From Spirulina subsalsa PCC 9445 (GTDB lineage Bacteria; Cyanobacteriota; Cyanobacteriia; Cyanobacteriales; Spirulinaceae): a stretch of 64,000 bases of DNA. The stretch covers positions 2,187,725 through 2,251,724 of the forward strand of contig NZ_JH980292.1 in the NCBI RefSeq assembly GCF_000314005.1. Reading direction: 5' to 3'. A program made the position numbers and the translations under genes. This document shows positions 36,827 to 46,589 of the stretch, one piece after another. The notes beneath the pieces were generated by a model. The model was not told the DNA's origin, did not search any database, and saw nothing but the letters and a program-made list of their open reading frames with translations. Position 1 is the first letter of the stretch. Every line of letters begins with the position of its first letter.

Positions 36827-37653
36827 ATGAGTGCGATCGCCCTTCATATTATTGGCTGCAATTCTTCCTATTTACTCTACTCTAGTCCAGCATTGGGCTG
36901 ATCCTCTATTGGGGCAAGCTAATAATCGACCCAGATTTAACCTTTGGCTTCATCTGGATAGGAATCCTATGGATTGTCTACAAAAGGATTTTCTGGCCAC
37001 TATTTCTCATCGCTTGCGGTATACCTTGGCATTGGCTTTGGAAGAGATCTCCTGCAAAAGCAAACATATACGCCTTTTCCGTTAACTTCAAAAGGCTGAT
37101 CCTCTTCTTATGTCTCTTCGTGGCAGCGATAATCTTTGTCGCTGCAAACTATCGTTTTGATTTCCTGTGGTCAATTCTACAATGGTTAGTGAATCGTGAC
37201 TGGATCCTGTGGTTAATTGCCGCAGAATTGGCTGATGTCACCTCTGTTCCTATGTGTAATTGGATTTGGCAGAAACAACAATCTCAGCGCAGCAAAAACA
37301 AAAGAGGGGGTAATATATCTCGTTTCCACTGTGCTGTTTGTGAAGAACCGATGCAAAAGGTCTTTGAACCGCAATTAATGCCCTTGCTCACCAATATTGA
37401 ACGGGCGACTCATGGCCTTAACTCAGTGGTTTATGAGGGGTGGTGGTGTCCTCATTGTTATCCTCAACGTCGTCGGGACAGCATTCACTTGCGCGGTTAT
37501 GCCCTGAAGCGACCTCGCAACGTGGAGAAATGTCCCAATAGTTATGGCGGTGGTGCTGGCGTGGGAGGTGGTAGTGGTAGTAGCGGCGGCGGGGGTGCGG
37601 GCGCAGGTTTTGGGGGGGGTGGTTGTAGTGGTGGCGGTTGTGGGGGGTGTTAA
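36827..37653 (+). pseudogene. Frameshifted membrane protein with zinc-ribbon and Gly-rich tail
   Basis: ATG at 36827 opens MSAIALHIIGCNSSYLLYSS then PALG and a TGA at 36899. One frame over, the reading continues from 36898 with LILYWGKLIIDPDLTFGFIW and stays open to 37653. The join LG-LILYWGKL looks natural, so one base appears to be missing near 36897. The whole would be about 275 residues: three or four membrane helices, a Cys4 unit (HCAVCEEP and WWCPHC, like the tail of TPM-domain proteins), then a Gly/Ser run ending in GGGCGGC. A GTG at 37120 could restart a 177-residue product. Confidence 0.65.
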
Positions 37654-37723
37654 ACCCAGAAGAGGGGTTAAACAACTGGGTTTAACCCATTAGACATCTC
37701 CCATCATTGGGCTGACTCGATGC

Positions 37724-39745
37724 TCAATTCAAGGCACAACGCTGTAAACAACGACTTAGAACGATATCCTCGGGACAGTGGGCGAGGAGTTGCTGTAAGA
37801 TGGCATGGGCTTGAGTGTAATCCCCTTGATCAAACAATGCGATCGCCTGTTCAAATTCTGCCTTAGTCGCCGTCTTTTGCACCTGCAAGGATTCAGGATC
37901 ACAATTGTACACCTCATAAATCCGAACAGCGTTTTTCTTGCCCTTGACGGTAATCTGCCCCAAATAACGAGTTAAGTAGCGATCGCACTCCTGCAACCCC
38001 AATAATGTACTCTCACTGACAATCACTTTCGCCCCAAACTGTTTCGTAGATTCTTCCAACCGAGAGGCTAAATTGACTGCATCAGCAATCACCGTCGTTT
38101 GTAAGCGTTCCTGTTCCCCAATCGTCCCTAACATCAAATTCCCCCGATGCAAACCAATGCCAATATTCACCCTCGGATACCCTTCCCCATGACCCATTTT
38201 ATTAAATTCTTCCACTTGAAACTGCATCGCAATAGCCGCATTCAAGGCATTATTTGCATGATGGGGAAATAATGCCATCACCGCATCCCCAATGTATTTA
38301 TCAATAAACCCCCCATTGTGCCGAATCACCGGACTCACATAACTGAGATAAGCATTTAAAAATTCAATATTTTTCTGAGGGGACATACTTTCAGAAATAC
38401 TGGTAAAGGAGCGAATATCGGCGAATAAAACCGTCATATCTTCCTGAACTTGATCCCCCAAACCGACATAAATAATACTCTCTCGTTGGAGGAAATTCAG
38501 AAACTCATGGGGGACAAACCGTTTTAAGGCTAAATTGTAAGCTTTTAAGCGTTTTTGGGCTTCCACAAAACGCCATTCTAATAAGTAGGCAATGCAGCCA
38601 ATAAAAAAGAGCATTCCCCAATAATAGAGTTGAAATTGTGCGCTCAAGGGCTTAAAGAAAACATAGGTGATAATGTCATAAATCATAGTCACCATTAAGA
38701 CCATAAAACCTAGGGCAAAGATTCTCGCTTCTTGATTACCTTTGATAGCCGTTCTCAGGACGAGAAAGAGCAAAATTACGGCACTTGTCACTCCTAACAG
38801 TTGGGTGGGGTGGGAGGCGAGTTCCCAGAATCCTAGGAAGCCAAAAATCAAGGCAATGGGGGCATAACTTAGATGAATTTGCCATAAACGCCGAACAATG
38901 CCATAACGCCGTTGACCAAAAATATGTTCAAAAAATAGGCACAAACTGGGCGCGATAAGATGAAAAGCCGTGTGATGAATATAAGTCCAAAAAATACTAT
39001 AATTTAAAAGTAAGCGAATAATTTGGGTTGGAGTAATCGTGTATACTCCAATAAGCAAGACAAACCAGCCGAAGGAAATATAATAGCTTTTAGTTGAGGT
39101 AAAAAGGGCAAAAAGAAGCGGCACTAAACCGCAAAAAATAAAAAGCAGACCTAGGGTAAATTGAACACTATCTTTTAAAATTAACGCCTTAAATAATTGG
39201 TCAGAGTTGCCAATTTTAATTAACGGATCATAGCCTAATGTAATACTTTTACCCGGAACATAAACTTGCAAATAAAGGATTTTTTGGGCAAAATCTGGGG
39301 GTAAAAACACTAGGGGAAATTTGCCCTCATTGGGGATTAACTCTCCCGTGGGGCTTAACTCGTCATAACTATAAATTAATTGACCGTTTAAATAGGCATT
39401 GAGGAGATGGGGGATAGTTTGAAAAGATAGGCTGGGGAACGACCAATCTCCGGGGGGAAGGGACACCGCTAACCATAGGATTTGGGTGTGGGGGGGAGGT
39501 TCTAAACGTTGGGGGAGGGTGAGGGGAGTCCAATTCCCTGGGGGAGATTCTAGCACCCAGAGGGGGAGATTTTCTGGGGTGTAGGGGGAGTTTCCCCAAC
39601 GATAAAGCCAGTTTGTACTGAGGGGGGTGGGGGTGGGGGCGGCCTTCTCAAGGTGGTTGGTTTGGCTGAAACTGAGAAAGATGAACAATACTGCGAGGAG
39701 GGGCAAGAGGAATCGCAGGAAAGTCATCGGGGGCAGTAATTTCAT
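37724..39745 (-). CDS. Adenylate cyclase with 7TM (7TMR-DISM-like) sensor
   Basis: A 673-residue protein. Residues 1-185 are a signal anchor plus an extracytoplasmic beta-rich domain, and residues 190-390 form about seven membrane helices in the 7TMR-DISM arrangement. The class III cyclase domain (about 415-600) has VLFADIRSFTSIS, FIDKYIGDAVMALFP and VIADAVNLASRLEES. It therefore has both metal Asps, the adenine-selecting Lys/Asp pair and the transition-state Arg. The last 45 residues resemble one TPR. The expected product is cAMP in response to an external signal. Confidence 0.9.
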   Translation of the reverse strand: MKLLPPMTFLRFLLPLLAVLFIFLSFSQTNHLEKAAPTPTPLSTNWLYRWGNSPYTPENLPLWVLESPPGNWTPLTLPQRLEPPPHTQILWLAVSLPPGDWSFPSLSFQTIPHLLNAYLNGQLIYSYDELSPTGELIPNEGKFPLVFLPPDFAQKILYLQVYVPGKSITLGYDPLIKIGNSDQLFKALILKDSVQFTLGLLFIFCGLVPLLFALFTSTKSYYISFGWFVLLIGVYTITPTQIIRLLLNYSIFWTYIHHTAFHLIAPSLCLFFEHIFGQRRYGIVRRLWQIHLSYAPIALIFGFLGFWELASHPTQLLGVTSAVILLFLVLRTAIKGNQEARIFALGFMVLMVTMIYDIITYVFFKPLSAQFQLYYWGMLFFIGCIAYLLEWRFVEAQKRLKAYNLALKRFVPHEFLNFLQRESIIYVGLGDQVQEDMTVLFADIRSFTSISESMSPQKNIEFLNAYLSYVSPVIRHNGGFIDKYIGDAVMALFPHHANNALNAAIAMQFQVEEFNKMGHGEGYPRVNIGIGLHRGNLMLGTIGEQERLQTTVIADAVNLASRLEESTKQFGAKVIVSESTLLGLQECDRYLTRYLGQITVKGKKNAVRIYEVYNCDPESLQVQKTATKAEFEQAIALFDQGDYTQAHAILQQLLAHCPEDIVLSRCLQRCALN

Positions 39746-40035
39746 AAATTAAGGCCGTCCCTTGTTGCGGGTGGAGTGTTAAACAAGATTGAGCCAGACA
39801 CAAGGCAAAACTTGGGTGAGTGCTAGGTTATTATGGCACAACTCCTGATGCTACAGGAGTGATCTGGAGTGGGGACTGAGGACTTTTCTCCTCTTTTGTG
39901 GAGTGGGGAGGGGAGGGAACTTAAGGGGCTAACCTGAAGGGGTGCGCTAAAATTCTTGCAAAGATCCGTGGATAACCGACAAACTCCCATTAAACTTGTA
40001 GGAATATGGCTGAGGCACAATAAAGTTAAAGTCTG

Positions 40036-41418
40036 ATGAGTAAGCCCACTCGGTTGACTTCCCGTTCAACGCTGGGGGATCTACCCTTACATTTTTTCCA
40101 GGTGAGTCCCAATACTCTTGGGCAATTTGTCGCGCAACAATTTCATCAGGAGCCTTGGCTACCGGGGGTGATTATTGCCGAGGAGGGGAGACTGTTGGGG
40201 ATGATTTCCCGACGAAAGTTTAATGAGTGGATGAGTTCCCCCTATGGGCCTGATATTTTTTTAGAACGCCCCATTGAGGTGTTTTTAAGTATTAGTCAGC
40301 CCCAGAAGAGTTTTTTGTTGTTCCCGGAGGAGGAAAAGATTACTCGGGCGCTGGTGAAAGCCCTGGAACGGACGGCGGATAATGTTTATGAACCGTTAAT
40401 TATTACTTCGCGGGATGCGGTGAATCCGGAGTTGGGGAATCATTTTTTGCTGGAATTTCAAACGCTGGTGCGCGCCCATTCGGAGATTACCCAGAATTCT
40501 ATCCATGAGGCGAGTCAGCACCGTTTAGCGTTAAAACGTTCCTCGGAAAAGTTGGAACAACAGGAACAGAAGGTCAAAAAAATTAGCCAACTGCTGGAAA
40601 GTCAACAGGGTGCGATCGCAGAACATCAACAACTGGCGGCGAAACAGGCGGAATTAGAACAAGCTTTACAAGATGTCTCCCATCTGAATCAGCATTTACT
40701 CCAAATGAGCGCGACGGCAACACAGGAAGGAAAGGCGGCCTTTGGGGGGACTTTTGCCGGAATTAATCTGATTGTGGAAAATACCAATGATATTGTCGAG
40801 ATTGGGCGCTTATTGAGTGAGGAACTTGATAAGATTTACACGACCTCTCACTTGATTAAGCGCATTAGTGAGCAGGTGTGGTATTTGTCGGTACAGGCGG
40901 CGATTGTGGCGAATCAGTCGGATACGGAAATTTCCCGCTTCAGTCAGATTACTAATGAGATTGGCAATATGGTTAATCATAGCCTAGAAGCCAGTCGGGA
41001 AATGAACCGGGTGGCCAGTGCCTTTACCGAAAAGTTAGCCAGTTTGACCACTTCAGCCCAAACCGGGTTAAAATCAGCGCGATCGCTCATTAAAAAAATT
41101 CAACGAGCGCAACAAGCCTTAGAAGACTTAGAAATGCTGATTGTCGAGGCCGGAGTGGATCTCACGAACTTTATACCCGATGACTTAGCCACGGAGATTT
41201 CCGATTTACCCGATTCAGGAGAAATGTTACTCGCCAGTTATACCGAAGGCGCCCAAACCTTAGCACAAAAAATCGCCCATACTGAAATCAGCCTTTCAGA
41301 TTTAGGAACAATTCCCCAACACCCTGATTCTACCTTCCTCATCCAGAAAATCCAGCGCACCCTCAAGCGTCATCGGGATGCCATTTTGGAAGGGGATAGT
41401 TTTGATGATGGTGAATAA
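40036..41418 (+). CDS. Soluble MCP-like coiled-coil signalling protein
   Basis: A 460-residue protein. Residues 1-150 hold a domain with LPGVIIAEEGRLLGMISRRKF, the phrasing of a CBS-type repeat. A long coiled coil (155-225) precedes a region (235-350) that resembles the cytoplasmic hairpin of chemoreceptors, with SEQVWYLSVQAAIVANQSD where MCPs have an NLLALNAAIEAAR tip. No membrane segment is visible. The tip is altered, so CheA coupling is doubtful. The gene is single and divergent from the cyclase at 37724, and it may report on a ligand or nucleotide. Confidence 0.6.
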   Translation: MSKPTRLTSRSTLGDLPLHFFQVSPNTLGQFVAQQFHQEPWLPGVIIAEEGRLLGMISRRKFNEWMSSPYGPDIFLERPIEVFLSISQPQKSFLLFPEEEKITRALVKALERTADNVYEPLIITSRDAVNPELGNHFLLEFQTLVRAHSEITQNSIHEASQHRLALKRSSEKLEQQEQKVKKISQLLESQQGAIAEHQQLAAKQAELEQALQDVSHLNQHLLQMSATATQEGKAAFGGTFAGINLIVENTNDIVEIGRLLSEELDKIYTTSHLIKRISEQVWYLSVQAAIVANQSDTEISRFSQITNEIGNMVNHSLEASREMNRVASAFTEKLASLTTSAQTGLKSARSLIKKIQRAQQALEDLEMLIVEAGVDLTNFIPDDLATEISDLPDSGEMLLASYTEGAQTLAQKIAHTEISLSDLGTIPQHPDSTFLIQKIQRTLKRHRDAILEGDSFDDGE

Positions 41419-41526
41419 TCTTCTTCTCTCACTCTCGAAGATTTTCACGAATCTTCGCCATCACAGCCCACGAGAGAATCTGGGTTTGAACCTGATCTGA
41501 CAGAAGAGGGATAATCTGGGTTAGGG

Positions 41527-43125
41527 TTAATAGGCGATCGCACACCCATCCGCCCGAGGCTCAGAACCTGCAATCAGCGCGTCATTATGCCGTAAAATCA
41601 TCTGACCTTTGCCGAAATGATCAAACCCTGTCACCGCCACCTGATGCCCCCGCTTTTGTAGGCCGCTGGCAATCTCCCCACTCACCCCTGACTCAATCAC
41701 AATATGATTATCCCGCAAAAACCGCCAGCGTGGGGCATTTAACGCCGTCTGAGGATTCATCCCATAATCCCGCAGGTTCACCACCAGTTGTACATGACCT
41801 TGAGGCTGCATTTGCGCCCCCATCACCCCAAATGGCCCCAGCGCTTGCCCCCCTTCGGTCAAAAAGCCCGGAATAATCGTATGAAAGGGGCGTTTTTGCG
41901 GCGCTACTTGGTTAGGATGTCCCGAGGTGAGGGTAAACGCTGATCCTCGGTTATGCAGTGCAATTCCCGTGTCTGGAATTAAAATCCCACTGCCAAAGCC
42001 ATTAAAATTAGATTGGATCATGGAGATCATCAGTTCTCCATCCGCCGCGCAGAGATACACGGTTCCCCCTTTGGGCAAACCGGGATTCGCTAAGGGGATG
42101 GCATGATCTTGGATCAATTGACGGCGACTCTCGGCATAGGATTTAGAGAGTAATTCCCCCACCGTCACCGACATATAGCGCGGGTCCCCAACGTGGCGGT
42201 AAACATCGGCAAAGGCCAGCTTCATGGCTTCGATTTGCAAGTGATAACTCTCCACCGACTCCCGAGGATACTGGGCTAAATCAAAGCCTTCGAGGATATT
42301 CAGGGCGAGTAAAGCGGCGATGCCTTGGGTATTGGGGGGCAATTCCCACACCGAGAGGCCGTGATAATCACTGTGGATGGGATTCACCCATTCCGAATGG
42401 TGTTCCGCCAAGTCATCAAAACTCAGAAGTCCCCCGGTATCATTGGCATAGTGAGCAATTTGTTCCCCGGTTTCCCCGCGATAGAAGTTTTCGCCCCCAT
42501 GTTTCGCAATCCCTTTTAGACTGTAGGCATGGGCTTCACTGCCCCAAATTTCCCCCGCTTTGGGCGCACGATTTTGAGGGAAAAAGATCTGTTTAAAGGG
42601 TTGAAATTCTCGACCTTGGAGGGGGAGATATTGCTTTTCGGCTCGTTGCCACGCTTGGGCGGTAATGGGAGAGACGGGAAACCCTTCCTCGGCGTACCGG
42701 ATAGCAGGTTCAAACAGATGAGCAAAGGCGAGGGTTCCCCAACGGTGCCAGATATCGTACCAAGCGGCCACGGCACCGGGAACCGTAACCGAAAGCCACC
42801 CCAATTCAGGAATTTTGCCCAATGGGTCAAAATGGTTGAGGTCTAAGGCTTTGGGACTTTTGCCAGAACCGTTAATGCCGTGTAATTGACCGTCCCAAAC
42901 AAGGGCGAAAGCATCGGAGCCAATACCGTTTGAGGTAGGTTCAACGACGGTGAGGGCGATCGCCATAGCTAAGGCGGCATCTACCGCATTGCCCCCAGCG
43001 AGCAGCATTTCCACCCCCGCTAAACTTGCTAAATGCTGACTGGTAGCTACTGCGCCCCGTTTCCCCATCATCACATAACGGGCGGCAGAGTAGGGAGAAT
43101 GGGACAAGTCCAAGGAATTGATCAT
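41527..43125 (-). CDS. ggt: Gamma-glutamyltransferase
   Basis: A 532-residue Ntn-hydrolase that splits glutathione and other gamma-glutamyl compounds. The N-terminal domain has GMAIALTVVEPTSNGIGSDA-like AMAIALTVVEPTSNGIGSDA. The expected autoprocessing site is the Thr in KGGTVYLCAADGEL, followed by MISMIQSNFNGFGSG. No signal peptide is seen, so it may be cytosolic rather than periplasmic. The gene stands alone. No partner for glutathione breakdown lies close by. Confidence 0.9.
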   Translation of the reverse strand: MINSLDLSHSPYSAARYVMMGKRGAVATSQHLASLAGVEMLLAGGNAVDAALAMAIALTVVEPTSNGIGSDAFALVWDGQLHGINGSGKSPKALDLNHFDPLGKIPELGWLSVTVPGAVAAWYDIWHRWGTLAFAHLFEPAIRYAEEGFPVSPITAQAWQRAEKQYLPLQGREFQPFKQIFFPQNRAPKAGEIWGSEAHAYSLKGIAKHGGENFYRGETGEQIAHYANDTGGLLSFDDLAEHHSEWVNPIHSDYHGLSVWELPPNTQGIAALLALNILEGFDLAQYPRESVESYHLQIEAMKLAFADVYRHVGDPRYMSVTVGELLSKSYAESRRQLIQDHAIPLANPGLPKGGTVYLCAADGELMISMIQSNFNGFGSGILIPDTGIALHNRGSAFTLTSGHPNQVAPQKRPFHTIIPGFLTEGGQALGPFGVMGAQMQPQGHVQLVVNLRDYGMNPQTALNAPRWRFLRDNHIVIESGVSGEIASGLQKRGHQVAVTGFDHFGKGQMILRHNDALIAGSEPRADGCAIAY

Positions 43126-43563
43126 GCTATCTAGGGCGTTTTGTCCTGTCGATGGACTTCTCCGGAGAACAAGACAAGGAAATTCTGAATTTAAAAGGTT
43201 GGTTGCTGATGCTTACCCCCTCTTGTTGATAATAGCAAAGGTTGTCTAGTTTTAACTTTTGAGGGGTTTGGGGAGCTATAAGTCCCGCGCTGTACCTGCT
43301 CATGTCAGCCAACAAACCGTTAAACTGGTGTATGGATATCGGGCAAAGAGAGAGAGCAGTTTGTAAGCTTACCCCGCTCTAAAGAGACGGGGCTTTCGCC
43401 CTAGTTTCCGAAGTCCGGCAACAACCCAAGTTGCCCCTCTAATTGACAAACGAAAACCGAGCGTTCGGGACAGCTTACAGATGTTCACGGCGGTTAAAAC
43501 CGCCGAGTCGATTTTCCTCTGCCATTTGAAAATGGCAGTTTCCCATCTCCCGGAGGATTTTAC
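43126..43563. other. Leader region of the WD40 gene with three hairpins
   Basis: The 438-bp gap holds three inverted repeats: CCCCG-(11 nt)-CGGGG at 43374-43394, CGGCGGTT-AA-AACCGCCG at 43488-43505, and CTGCCATTT-GA-AAATGGCAG at 43519-43538. A Shine-Dalgarno GGAGG (43552-43556) follows the last one. The 69-codon open frame on the opposite strand (43369-43578) looks non-coding. The hairpins may form a structured 5' leader or may derive from an old insertion-sequence end. Confidence 0.5.
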
Positions 43564-45825
43564 ATGAGTAAACGTCACTGGCTAGAAATTACCGAGTATG
43601 TCGGCATCGTCGCTTCCCTGTCGGGGACTGTGGCGGCGGTGGCGACACAACAGGCCATCTATGCGGCGGCTCCTTTAACGGTGACGTTGGGGCTAAATAC
43701 CCTGAATCGTCAACGTCTCGCCGCACAAGTGGCGCGCCTTTTACCCCTTGAAACCCAGTTGGTGGAATTGACGCAACAACAAGGCCAACTGGTGGAATCG
43801 ACGGCACAAATTGAACCCCGCATTACGGGACAATTGGAGGAGTTACAGCAGTTATTACTCGCCATACAAGCCAAGTTTGAACCGATTACGACGCAATATC
43901 ATCAACTGGAAACCCAATATCAGGCACTGGAAACCCAAGCGCAAGGGTTTTCCCAATCCAGTGAGGAAAAATGGGGGGTGATACAACAGGTTTTAGATGG
44001 CGTGGTGGGAGAATTACCCGCCCTGCGGGAGCAGTTTAACTCGGTGTGGGATGAGTTACGCCCTCTGCGGGAACAGTTGCCCTCGTTACAAGAAAAACAA
44101 CGGGAATTAGCTATGACTTTAACGGAGGTGAGTCAGCAAACCTCCCAACGGGTGGCGGCGATACAAGGGGAACTCTCCCCCCTACAAGGGGAAGTAAAGA
44201 CCCTGGCACAGCAGCAAATTTCCAGTCAATTTGTGCGGGACCAATTGACTCCAATTCAGGAGAAATTAACCCAACTAAACGACCAATGGGAGGCCATAAC
44301 TCACCGTCAAGGTCTGTTGAATGGTCTGCAAGAACGCCTAGAGATGATCACTGGGGAAATTGGCCACCTGCATCAACAGTTGAATAGTCTCTCGGTGTCT
44401 GCTTTGGGAACCGATGAGGCTCAAGCTAATGCAATTTTGACTCAATTAGAGGCTTTAGACCGTCAATTTAAGGAATGGCAAGGGCAAGCCCTTCCTGCGC
44501 CTTCTCCGGTGGATTTAAGCCCCTTGGAGCGCGAAATTAGCGACCTCAGAGGGGCGTTGCAAGGGGTACAAGCTCAAATAGAACCTCTGTTTAATCCTCC
44601 GGTGGTGGAAGAGTTGGCGAGTTTACGGGAGGCGATTCTCTTCCGCGAGGCTGAACAGGACGCTGGGTTACAATCTCCCCCGACTCCTCCCGTCGTGGAG
44701 GAGGAGGCTGAGGCCGCGCCAGAAGCCCCCCCGATGGCGGAGGAAGACCCCCCAGTTGAACCGGAGGTTGAATCAGAACCAACTCCCCCAGAACTTCCCG
44801 ATTTGGAGGAATTGGGGCGAGATTTGACGGAAGGGGTGCGCGGTCTGGGGGATAATTTAGCGGGGTTGGGCAGTACCTTACGGGATGCTTTTGGCCGTTT
44901 TGCCGCTTCTCGTCTCAATCCGGAGAAAGAGGCCGCTTTGTTGAAGGTTTGGCATTGTGTGGAGACGTTGCCTAGTGAGTTGGAACAGGTGCGCACGGTG
45001 GCGCTGAGTGGGCTGTTTATCGCCTGTCCTGACGCGGATTATGGGATTAAATTATGGGATAGGGAGAGTTTGAATCCCCGACGGATGTTTATGGGACACC
45101 GGGATGAGGTGTTTTGTCTGGCGTTTAGTCCTGATGGCCACCGTTTAGTAAGTGGCAGTGCGGATAATTCTCTGAAACTCTGGGATGTGAATACGGGGCA
45201 ACTCCTGCACACTTTTGAGGGACATTTTCATGGGGTGAGTCAGGTTCTGTTTAGTCCTCACGGTCAAACGATTGCTAGCTGTAGTTATGATAAGACGGTG
45301 AAACTTTGGGATGTGGGGACGGGGCGAGAGTTACGGACGCTCAAGGGTCATTGGGATCGGGTTTATGCGATCGCCTTTAGTCCCGATGGTAAAACGTTAG
45401 TCAGTGGCAGCAGTGACGGCACCCTAAAAAGTTGGGACGTGCAAACGGGGGAAAAATTAAGGAGTCAAGCGGTGGGGGGAACTTTACATAGTCTGGTGTT
45501 TAGTCCCGATGGTCAGACGTTAGCTAGTGGGGGAAGCGATCGCAAAATCCGCCTCTGGACGGTTCCCTCTCAACAGGAGTTAAACAGTCTTCGCTTACTC
45601 AATCAAGTCTACAGTCTCGCCTGGCACCCCTCCCAGCCTATTCTCGCTAGCGCCACAACCTACAAAACCATCACGTTCTGGGATACCACCACGGGGGAGA
45701 AGGTGGCACTGTTGGCGGGTCATGAAAATCGGGTCAATGCGATCGCCTTTTCTCCAGATGGTCAGCAGTTGGTGAGTGCCAGTCAAGATGGCACCGTTAA
45801 GCTATGGGAAAAACGGGAGGAATAG
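43564..45825 (+). CDS. Membrane-anchored coiled-coil WD40 protein
   Basis: A 753-residue protein. Residues 8-45 are hydrophobic (VGIVASLSGTVAAVATQQAI then APLTVTLGL) and may be a membrane hairpin. Residues 50-350 form a long Gln/Glu-rich coiled coil. Residues 370-415 are an acidic Pro-rich linker, and 470-753 carry seven WD40 repeats, a full propeller. The function is unknown, but the layout suggests a tethered scaffold. It has a good Shine-Dalgarno and a hairpin-rich leader. Confidence 0.85.
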   Translation: MSKRHWLEITEYVGIVASLSGTVAAVATQQAIYAAAPLTVTLGLNTLNRQRLAAQVARLLPLETQLVELTQQQGQLVESTAQIEPRITGQLEELQQLLLAIQAKFEPITTQYHQLETQYQALETQAQGFSQSSEEKWGVIQQVLDGVVGELPALREQFNSVWDELRPLREQLPSLQEKQRELAMTLTEVSQQTSQRVAAIQGELSPLQGEVKTLAQQQISSQFVRDQLTPIQEKLTQLNDQWEAITHRQGLLNGLQERLEMITGEIGHLHQQLNSLSVSALGTDEAQANAILTQLEALDRQFKEWQGQALPAPSPVDLSPLEREISDLRGALQGVQAQIEPLFNPPVVEELASLREAILFREAEQDAGLQSPPTPPVVEEEAEAAPEAPPMAEEDPPVEPEVESEPTPPELPDLEELGRDLTEGVRGLGDNLAGLGSTLRDAFGRFAASRLNPEKEAALLKVWHCVETLPSELEQVRTVALSGLFIACPDADYGIKLWDRESLNPRRMFMGHRDEVFCLAFSPDGHRLVSGSADNSLKLWDVNTGQLLHTFEGHFHGVSQVLFSPHGQTIASCSYDKTVKLWDVGTGRELRTLKGHWDRVYAIAFSPDGKTLVSGSSDGTLKSWDVQTGEKLRSQAVGGTLHSLVFSPDGQTLASGGSDRKIRLWTVPSQQELNSLRLLNQVYSLAWHPSQPILASATTYKTITFWDTTTGEKVALLAGHENRVNAIAFSPDGQQLVSASQDGTVKLWEKREE

Positions 45826-45905
45826 GGAGTCGGGAGTCGGGAGATTGCCTCTCCCCCTCTCCCTCTCTCTCTCCCTCTCTCCCCCTCTCCCTCTCTCCCC
45901 TGCTC
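45826..45905. repeat. STRR: GGGAGTC heptads plus CCCTCTCT runs
   Basis: Two to three GGGAGTC heptads (45826-45842) precede a pyrimidine stretch built from CCCTCTCT and CCCCTCTCC units. It is non-coding and lies between convergent genes. Confidence 0.75.
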
Positions 45906-45920
45906 CCCATCAAGACATCC

Positions 45921-46556
45921 CTAACGATTGGGTTGGGGAGTCATGCGTAAATAGGGTTTAATTTCATTGACCCCTTTGGGGAATTTTTGTTTGGCTTCTT
46001 CCGTGGGGATAGAAGGCACCACCACACAATCATCCCCATCTTTCCAGTTAACAGGAGTCGCCACCTGATAATTGTCGGTTAATTGTAACGAGTCAATCAC
46101 TCGCAGAATCTCATCAAAGTTGCGCCCGGTGCTGGGGGGATAGGTAATGGTGAGACGTAATTTCTTGCTGGAGTCAATGACAAAAACACTGCGCACCGTG
46201 ATATTAGAACTAATGCTGGGGTGAATCATCCCATACAGTTCAGACACTTTTTTATCGACATCCGCCAAAATCGGATAGTTAACGGTGGTGTTTTGGGTTT
46301 CGTTGATGTCTCCAATCCATCCCTGATGAGAGTCCGCATCATCAATGCTCAAAGCAATAACTTTAACGTTGCGTTTCTCAAATTCCGGTTTCAGTTTCGC
46401 CACTTCCCCTAATTCTGTGGTGCAAACGGGGGTATAGTCGGCCGGGTGGGAAAATAAAACAACCCAACTATCTCCAGCCCAATCATAAAAAGAAATCTCC
46501 CCTTCGCTGGAAGCTTGCGTAAAGTTGGGGACGGTATCGCCTAGTTGTAATGCCAT
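45921..46556 (-). CDS. 1-Cys peroxiredoxin (Prx6 type)
   Basis: A 211-residue peroxiredoxin that reduces peroxides. The peroxidatic Cys45 sits in HPADYTPVCTTELG, and the C-terminal arm has the Prx6-type NWKDGDDCVVVP with a second Cys. In most Prx6 proteins that position is not Cys, so it could be a resolving or accidental cysteine. ATG at 46556 (MALQLGDTVPNF) with AGGAG about 10 nt upstream is clear. A longer frame from 46646 runs through an IS605-like remnant. Confidence 0.92.
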   Translation of the reverse strand: MALQLGDTVPNFTQASSEGEISFYDWAGDSWVVLFSHPADYTPVCTTELGEVAKLKPEFEKRNVKVIALSIDDADSHQGWIGDINETQNTTVNYPILADVDKKVSELYGMIHPSISSNITVRSVFVIDSSKKLRLTITYPPSTGRNFDEILRVIDSLQLTDNYQVATPVNWKDGDDCVVVPSIPTEEAKQKFPKGVNEIKPYLRMTPQPNR

Positions 46557-46589
46557 ATTTACAAATTCTCCTGTATGAACACACTTGCT

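Noticed and set aside
44574-44996. 140-codon Ser-rich frame antisense to the WD40 gene
   Set aside because: It mirrors the acidic linker region and has low-complexity sequence typical of antisense frames.
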